Source of the DNA: an uncultured Collinsella sp. | GTDB taxonomy: Bacteria; Actinomycetota; Coriobacteriia; Coriobacteriales; Coriobacteriaceae | Assembly: GCA_902478825.1 (NCBI GenBank) | Contig: CABSMK010000048.1 | Span: 1-11,266 of the forward strand | Length of the DNA stretch: 11,266 nt | Direction: 5' to 3' | Shown: positions 6,530-11,266 of the stretch, one piece after another | How the letters are laid out: each line of letters starts with the position of its first letter | Position numbering within the stretch: position 1 is the first letter of the stretch | The notes under the pieces: generated by a model | Database searches by the model: none | Told to the model about the DNA's origin: nothing | What the model saw: only the letters and a program-made list of their open reading frames with translations | Position numbers and translations under genes: made by a program

Positions 6530-7178
6530 GGGCGTCCTCCTGAAACGTCGTTGCATCGTTGTTGTCGGCATCGGTGACGGCACTATCGTCCTCACCGTCG
6601 TCATCGCCGACCCAACGAAGCAGGTCGACCGAGGTAATGCCGTAGCGCTTCTCGCGTACAGTCTCAAAGCCTGCCGGATGCGCGCCCGCATCGGCGGCGG
6701 CATGCTCAAACAGGGCATAAGCACCAGGTGCAAGCAGACCCTGCTGAGCCAGGTTCTGCAGCAATTCCTCGACCGGCTCGGCACCAAAGGCATACGGCGG
6801 GTCGAGCAGGACCAGATCAAAGGGGCCGCCCGGTACACGACCGCGCGAGGCACTCGCCAGCATGTCGCCCGTGACCACGCGCCAACGCGCACGGTCACGG
6901 CAGAGCGACTCGATATTCTTGGTAATGAGCCGCGCGGCGTTGCGATCGATCTCAAACGTCGTGAGCGAGCGGGCCCCACGAGAGAGCATCTCTAACCCTA
7001 AGGCACCGGAGCCGCCAAAGGCGTCCAGAACACGAACCTCGTCCAAATCGAAATCGAATGCCGACATGACCATAGATGCGCACGCCTCGCGCACGCGATC
7101 GGTCGTGGGGCGAGTGACATCGCGACCACGGGGCTCCTCGATCTTACGACCGCGCCATTCGCCGCCGATGATTCTCAT
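6522..7178 (-). CDS. rsmD: 16S rRNA (guanine(966)-N(2))-methyltransferase RsmD
   Basis: S-adenosylmethionine-dependent enzyme that methylates G966 of 16S rRNA. Of 218 residues, the first 190 form the usual domain: MRIIGGEWRGRKIEEPRG start, RPTTDRVREA (23-32), the cofactor-binding loop LDAFGGSGALGLEMLSRGA (51-69; most members have DLFAGSG) and the catalytic DPPY at 126-129. An Asp/Glu-rich tail of about 28 residues (191-218) follows and is not part of the domain. The ATG at 7178 overlaps the recG stop as ATGA. AAGGAGG lies ten bases upstream (7189-7195) inside recG, with a second GGAGG immediately before the ATG. Its end overlaps coaD by eight bases. Co-translation with both neighbours is likely. 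Confidence 0.95.
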   Translation of the reverse strand: MRIIGGEWRGRKIEEPRGRDVTRPTTDRVREACASMVMSAFDFDLDEVRVLDAFGGSGALGLEMLSRGARSLTTFEIDRNAARLITKNIESLCRDRARWRVVTGDMLASASRGRVPGGPFDLVLLDPPYAFGAEPVEELLQNLAQQGLLAPGAYALFEHAAADAGAHPAGFETVREKRYGITSVDLLRWVGDDDGEDDSAVTDADNNDATTFQEDAHE

Positions 7179-9352
7179 CCTCCGCTGACCTCCTTAAAAA
7201 TGTGTCGATATCGCATGGCGACCGCATCGCGCAGAGGGCGCGTCGCCACGGAGTCAAGGGTGCAAGCATACCGCAAGAGCTCGACCGCGTCCAAATGGGC
7301 CCACTCGATCAGCTCCTCGTCGGCATCCAGGTCGACAAAGCGCAGGGTCACACCACCATGCTGGCGGTACCCCAGGATTTCGCCCTCGTGGCGCAAACGC
7401 AGGTCCATTTGGGCGAGCGTAAAGCCGTCCGAGGTCTTTTCGAGCGACTGGAGACGGTCTTGCGCCGCCGATGCGCCGCCGTTGCCCTTGGAGTGCGTCA
7501 TAACCAGGCAGGTGCCCGACACGCTGCCGCGGCCCACGCGACCGCGCAGCTGGTGCAAGGCCGCCAAGCCAAAGCGCTCACCGTTCTCGATGACCATAAC
7601 GGTGGCGTTAGGCACGTCGACGCCCACCTCGACCACCGTGGTCGAGACGAGCACGTCGATCTCGCCACGCTTGAAGGCATCGATGACCCGATCCTTCTCC
7701 CCCGCTGGCATACGGCCGTGAAGGCGCTCGATGGCAAGACCCGGCAACGCCAGACGCAGGCGGTCGAGCTCGGTTGCCGTATCGTGCAGTGGCACGGGGA
7801 CGGTTACGCGGCCCTCGTCGTCGCGAGCAATACCGGGCACGTCTTCCAGCTCATCGGCCGAGTCACTCGGCTCCACGAGCGGACAAATCACGTAGGCCTG
7901 CTGACCCTTTTCATGCGCCTCGCGGATGGCGCCATAGGCGAGGTCACGGCTCGACTCGGTGAGCACGCGTGTCGTCACGCCAGCACCAGGGACGGGCCGA
8001 TGGCGAATGATGCTCGTGTCCAGATCGCCGTAGACCGAAAGCGCCAGCGTACGCGGGATGGGCGTCGCCGTCATAACGAGCAGATCGGCACCCGGTCCCT
8101 TCGCGCGCAGGGCGTTGCGTTGGCCGACGCCAAACCGGTGCTGTTCATCGATGACCACGAGCGACAGATGCTTGAACGCAACGTTATCCGAAAGAACCGC
8201 GTGGGTGCCAAAGAGCACGTCAAGCTCGCCCGATTCCAGCTGTGCATGGATGCGCTCGCGCTCTGCGGCCGGCGTGGCACCCGTCAGAAGTGCCCAGGAC
8301 ATGCCGGCCTGCGAGAGCAGAGGGCCGGTCTTATCGGCATATTGGCGCGCCAGCACGCCCGTGGGCGCCATAACGCAGGCCTGCGTGCCGCTATCGGCAG
8401 CCACAGCCAGCGCGCAGGCGGCAACGGCGGTCTTACCGGTACCGACATCACCCAGCAGCAGGCGGTTCATCACGCGCCCACCATCGCACATATCGCGCAG
8501 GATATCCTGGAACGCGGCCTCCTGCTCGTCGCTCAGCGAAAACGGCAGGGCCTGCTTGAGCGCGGCCAGGTGCTCGCCCGCGGTGTGGGCATAGGGAACC
8601 ACATCGACCAGCCCGCCGTCGTTGCGCAGGCGCAGCGCCAGCTGCAGGTAGAGGCACTCCTCGTAGGCCAGCCGTGCGCGCGCGATATCGCGCTCAGCCA
8701 TGCTCGAGGGAAAGTGGATCGAGCGCAAAGCGCGGGCATTGCTCATGAGGCGACGCTTAACGCGTAAGCGTGCCGGAATGGGATCAAAGGGATTGCCGAC
8801 GACCTCGAGTGCGCCGCTTACGATGCGGCGCATCCACGCCTGGCTCACGCCATCACTCACGTAATGGACCGGCAGAATGGTGCCTGCGGCGCGCCCGTCC
8901 TCGAGCTTTTCAAAGTGCGGCGAGGCCATCTGCTTAAAACCGTAGGCAAACTCGACCTTTCCCATCACGGCCAGGCGGTCGCCCTGCTTAAGCTGCTGGG
9001 CAATCCAGGGCTGGCGGAAAAAGGCGACCTGCAGCACGCCCGTCTCGTCAACGAGTGAGACCTCGGTCACCTGCATGCGCGGACGCGGCTGCTTTTGGAC
9101 GATACGATCGACCGTGGCGATGATGGTGCACATGGTACCGATGGGCGCCATCTCGATGGACCACGAACGGGTAAAGTCCAGGTATCGATGAGGGATATGG
9201 AGAAGGAGGTCCCTCACCGTCCGAATTCCCAGACGGCGAAGGGCCTCCTCGCGTTTACCCGAAACATATTTGAGTCGCGCGATATCCTCGTCGAGCGCAT
9301 TGCTCTGGGCAAAGCGCTCCGAGACGCGCGGCACGGAGCACAGCTCGGACAT
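7175..9352 (-). CDS. recG: ATP-dependent DNA helicase RecG
   Basis: Branched-DNA translocase that remodels stalled replication forks and Holliday junctions; 725 residues, within the family range. An N-terminal wedge/OB-fold region occupies about 40-250. The superfamily 2 helicase core follows: Q-motif-like FSLSDEQ (271-277), Walker A GDVGTGKT (301-308), Walker B box DEQH (402-405), TATPIPRTL (428-436) and QLRGRVGRG (601-609). The C-terminal TRG-type segment starts near 640 with FTLAQMDLRLRHEGEILGYRQHGG. Motif Ia reads APTGVLARQY, where Glu usually follows APT, and residues about 500-520 form an acidic insert after ICPLVEPSDS. The start at 9352 is ten bases after the yloV stop; the ribosome binding site is weak (TAGGCA), so a nearby alternative start is possible. 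Confidence 0.96.
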   Translation of the reverse strand: MSELCSVPRVSERFAQSNALDEDIARLKYVSGKREEALRRLGIRTVRDLLLHIPHRYLDFTRSWSIEMAPIGTMCTIIATVDRIVQKQPRPRMQVTEVSLVDETGVLQVAFFRQPWIAQQLKQGDRLAVMGKVEFAYGFKQMASPHFEKLEDGRAAGTILPVHYVSDGVSQAWMRRIVSGALEVVGNPFDPIPARLRVKRRLMSNARALRSIHFPSSMAERDIARARLAYEECLYLQLALRLRNDGGLVDVVPYAHTAGEHLAALKQALPFSLSDEQEAAFQDILRDMCDGGRVMNRLLLGDVGTGKTAVAACALAVAADSGTQACVMAPTGVLARQYADKTGPLLSQAGMSWALLTGATPAAERERIHAQLESGELDVLFGTHAVLSDNVAFKHLSLVVIDEQHRFGVGQRNALRAKGPGADLLVMTATPIPRTLALSVYGDLDTSIIRHRPVPGAGVTTRVLTESSRDLAYGAIREAHEKGQQAYVICPLVEPSDSADELEDVPGIARDDEGRVTVPVPLHDTATELDRLRLALPGLAIERLHGRMPAGEKDRVIDAFKRGEIDVLVSTTVVEVGVDVPNATVMVIENGERFGLAALHQLRGRVGRGSVSGTCLVMTHSKGNGGASAAQDRLQSLEKTSDGFTLAQMDLRLRHEGEILGYRQHGGVTLRFVDLDADEELIEWAHLDAVELLRYACTLDSVATRPLRDAVAMRYRHIFKEVSGG

Positions 9353-9362
9353 GGGCAGTTGC

Positions 9363-11024
9363 CTACTCGATCGAGAAGATCACGGGATAGAGCGGCTGCT
9401 CGCCACGATGGGCGTCGATCTCCAAGTCGGGCTGAGCCTCCTCGATAGCGTCGACGATCTCCTGGAAGGCCTCATCGGACAGCTCCTCGCCGGCCAGAAT
9501 CGTCAGCGCGTCACCCTCCTCTTCCTCCTGCATGCGGTTGATGCAGTCGAGCGTGACCTGCTTCACGTCGGAGCCGACCACGTCGATGGAGCCGGCAATG
9601 ATGCCCATGACGTCACCGGAGTGAATCGGCGAGCCGTCGGAGGCACTGGAGTCGCGCACGGCGCGGGTGACCTCGCCATCGCGGACCTCGCTGATGGCGT
9701 CGACCATAGCGGCAACAGCATCCTCGAGCTCGGAATCGGGCAGGACCGCGAACAGCGCAGAGAAGGCCTGCGGGACGGTCTTGGTGGGAACGACTGCAAC
9801 CTTTTTATCGGTGCAGGCAGAGGCTGCGGCCTCGGCAGCCATGCGGATGTTGCCGTTATTGGGCAGGATGATGACCGAGGTCGCGTTGACCTGGTCAACG
9901 GCGCCCAGCAGGTCTGCAGTCGAGGGGTTCATGGTCTGACCACCCGACACGATCACGTCGACGCCGAGGGACTTGAGGATGTCGGCCTCGCCGGAACCGG
10001 CGGCAACGGCGACAAAGCCCAGCGCCTTGGCGGGCTCGGAGGCCTTTTCCTGGTCCTCGTGAATCTTGGCGGTACGGTCGTGGGCCTCCATCTCCATGTT
10101 GTGGATAAAGACCTCATAGATCTGACCGAGCTGCAGCATGTGCTCGAGCACCAGGTTGGGGGTGTTGGAGTGCACATGGATCTTGTAGTCGGGATAGGCG
10201 CCCACGAGTAGCTCGCAGTCGCCCATGGAACCCAGGAACTTAAGGCACTCGTCCTCGTCAAACGGGGCGTCGGCCTTAAACAGGAACTCGTTGCAGTAGC
10301 GGAACTCCGAGCCCTCCCAATCGTCGTTGGCCTCGATCTCAACGCGACCAAGGGCCGCGTCGCGGGCAGAGCCAGCGGAATCAAACGTGGCGGAGAAATC
10401 CTCGACAACGGTGCTGCGGCCAAGCGCGGCGGCAACAAAGTTCTCAAGGAAAATAGCAAAGCCGAAGGCGCCGGAGTCAACCACGCCGTTCTCCTTGAGG
10501 ACGGGCAGCAGGTCGGGCGTGCGAGCAACGGACTGATATGCCTCGACGACGATGGCGTCGAGCGCGTCCTCGGCCGAGAACTTCTTCTTCTCGCACTCGT
10601 CGGCCTTGGTCGATACATCGCGCAGCACCGTGAGGATCGTGCCCTCGATGGGCTTGCGAACAGCCTGGAAGGCAACCTTGACGGCACGACGGAAGGCGAA
10701 GGCAATGTTGGCGGACGTGATGGGCTCATCGGCAGAGACGAGACCCTCGGCCACACCGCGCAGGATCTGCGAGGTGATGACACCGGAGTTGCCGCGGGCA
10801 CCCATCAGGGAGCCGTGGGTGATGGCGCCGGCGATGGCTTCCATGTCGGCGTCGGCGGGAAGGGCGGAAAGCTCCTTGGTCACCGAGGCAAGCGTGAGCG
10901 ACATGTTGGTGCCGGTATCGCCATCGGGTACGGGGAAGACGTTGAGCTTATTGATCTCCTCGGCCTTGTCGGAAACGGCAGCCGCAGCGATCGGAAAACA
11001 GGTGCGAATGGTCTTTGCAATCAT
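9363..11024 (-). CDS. yloV: DAK2-domain protein YloV, fatty acid kinase FakA-like
   Basis: 553 residues, full length for the YloV/FakA family. FakA phosphorylates fatty acids held by a FakB (DegV-type) partner, giving acyl-phosphate for phospholipid synthesis. The N-terminal DhaL/DAK2 kinase domain has LNVFPVPDGDTGTNM (27-41), with the Asp/Asn metal and nucleotide ligands D34, D36 and N40, and GARGNSGVI (75-83). The middle domain includes KIHVHSNTPN and ends in a HNMEME stretch. The C-terminal domain carries SGGQTMNPST and IILPNNGNI, typical of the family. The ATG at 11024 has GGAGA about eleven bases upstream, a rather long spacing. It follows the Asp23-family gene by 27 bases, the common yloU-yloV pair. 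No fakB-type gene is in the window. The kinase role is by family; the substrate is not shown by sequence. Confidence 0.93.
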   Translation of the reverse strand: MIAKTIRTCFPIAAAAVSDKAEEINKLNVFPVPDGDTGTNMSLTLASVTKELSALPADADMEAIAGAITHGSLMGARGNSGVITSQILRGVAEGLVSADEPITSANIAFAFRRAVKVAFQAVRKPIEGTILTVLRDVSTKADECEKKKFSAEDALDAIVVEAYQSVARTPDLLPVLKENGVVDSGAFGFAIFLENFVAAALGRSTVVEDFSATFDSAGSARDAALGRVEIEANDDWEGSEFRYCNEFLFKADAPFDEDECLKFLGSMGDCELLVGAYPDYKIHVHSNTPNLVLEHMLQLGQIYEVFIHNMEMEAHDRTAKIHEDQEKASEPAKALGFVAVAAGSGEADILKSLGVDVIVSGGQTMNPSTADLLGAVDQVNATSVIILPNNGNIRMAAEAAASACTDKKVAVVPTKTVPQAFSALFAVLPDSELEDAVAAMVDAISEVRDGEVTRAVRDSSASDGSPIHSGDVMGIIAGSIDVVGSDVKQVTLDCINRMQEEEEGDALTILAGEELSDEAFQEIVDAIEEAQPDLEIDAHRGEQPLYPVIFSIE

Positions 11025-11051
11025 GGGTATTTGAATCTCCGTTTTCGGATG

Positions 11052-11266
11052 CTAGTTCAGACGGCTCTTGAGCGCGTCGATGTGGATGCCGATCTTAAGG
11101 CTGGCGGGATCGATCTGGGCGATCTCCTGCAGGGTGAAGGCAACGGAGCTCGAAAGATTGTGGCAGACGGACTTCATGTTGACGCCGTTCTCGAGCACGA
11201 CGTGAAGATCGACCGTAAGGCCGTTCTCGTCGGCGGAGACAAGCACGCCCTTGCGGAGGCGCTGAC
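11052..11266 (-). CDS. Asp23/Gls24 family envelope stress response protein (C-terminal part)
   Basis: Only the last 70 residues are inside the window; the gene continues past the right edge. The segment RKGVLVSADENGLTVDLHVV, then ENGVNMKSVCHNL and a VAFTLQEI helix, is the alternating strand and amphipathic helix pattern of the Asp23/Gls24 (DUF322) family. It ends IGIHIDALKSRLN. An internal GTG at 11246 is not a likely start because the frame is open and family-like upstream of it. These small proteins are tied to envelope stress in Firmicutes, and the one next to yloV is called YloU in Bacillus. This copy is probably the YloU equivalent. Confidence 0.88.
   Translation of the reverse strand, partial: QRLRKGVLVSADENGLTVDLHVVLENGVNMKSVCHNLSSSVAFTLQEIAQIDPASLKIGIHIDALKSRLN

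Noticed and set aside
6530..6979. Upstream in-frame extension of coaD
   Set aside because: It is an out-of-frame reading of rsmD. The ATG at 6529 has a strong ribosome binding site and gives the standard 165-residue enzyme.
7202..8767. Long plus-strand open frame of 521 codons opposite recG
   Set aside because: It lies antisense to a recG gene with all helicase motifs, has low-complexity His/Arg/Gly composition, and shows no recognisable domain. Such mirror frames are common in GC-rich genes.
9270..10211. Plus-strand open frame of 313 codons opposite yloV
   Set aside because: It mirrors the conserved yloV frame, shows no family motif and has no suitable ribosome binding site.
1..11266. Search for a new multi-gene system, mobile element, CRISPR array or RNA gene
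   Set aside because: Every gene belongs to a known housekeeping family in a recognisable order. I saw no direct-repeat arrays, transposase, integrase, attachment sites, tRNA or rRNA sequence.

Overview
The window is a single co-directional block of twelve genes, all on the minus strand, so transcription runs from the right end (11266) to the left end (1). By eye the DNA is GC-rich (around 60%), with strong AAGGAGG-type ribosome binding sites and a mix of ATG, GTG and TTG starts. Protein character and gene order suggest an actinobacterium of the class Coriobacteriia, probably close to Collinsella. That placement is inference from memory of families and synteny; no search was run.

Layout in order of transcription: the tail of an Asp23/Gls24-family protein (11052-11266, cut by the window edge); a YloV/FakA-like DAK2-domain protein; recG; rsmD; coaD; a SepIVA/DivIVA-like coiled-coil protein; yceD (DUF177); rpmF; plsX; acpP; rnc; and smc, which is cut at the left edge. 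Junctions are tight. recG/rsmD, rsmD/coaD and coiled-coil/yceD overlap by 4, 8 and 1 bases, acpP/rnc are 3 bases apart and rnc/smc 10. No interval without a gene reaches 300 bases. The two longest (4581-4667 and 3437-3560) flank plsX, and each holds a hairpin followed by a T-rich run in the direction of transcription, so plsX is bracketed by two intrinsic-terminator-like elements inside the cluster.

The genes fall into linked housekeeping themes: phospholipid and acyl-chain supply (YloV/FakA-like, PlsX, ACP, and CoaD, which leads to the CoA from which the ACP prosthetic group comes); ribosome assembly and RNA processing (RsmD, YceD, L32, RNase III); and chromosome maintenance and division (RecG, SMC, SepIVA-like). 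The order combines the Bacillus arrangement (yloU-yloV-recG ... plsX-acpA-rnc-smc) with the mycobacterial one (rsmD-coaD and sepIVA-DUF177-rnc-smc).

The first 15 bases are not genomic. They match the 3' 15 bases of the Tn5/Nextera mosaic end, so the left edge is a contig end with untrimmed adapter. I found no mobile element, CRISPR array, tRNA, rRNA, defence locus or unknown multi-gene system. The points worth a second look are the adapter, the two hairpins around plsX, and substitutions at normally conserved sites in RNase III, ACP and PlsX.
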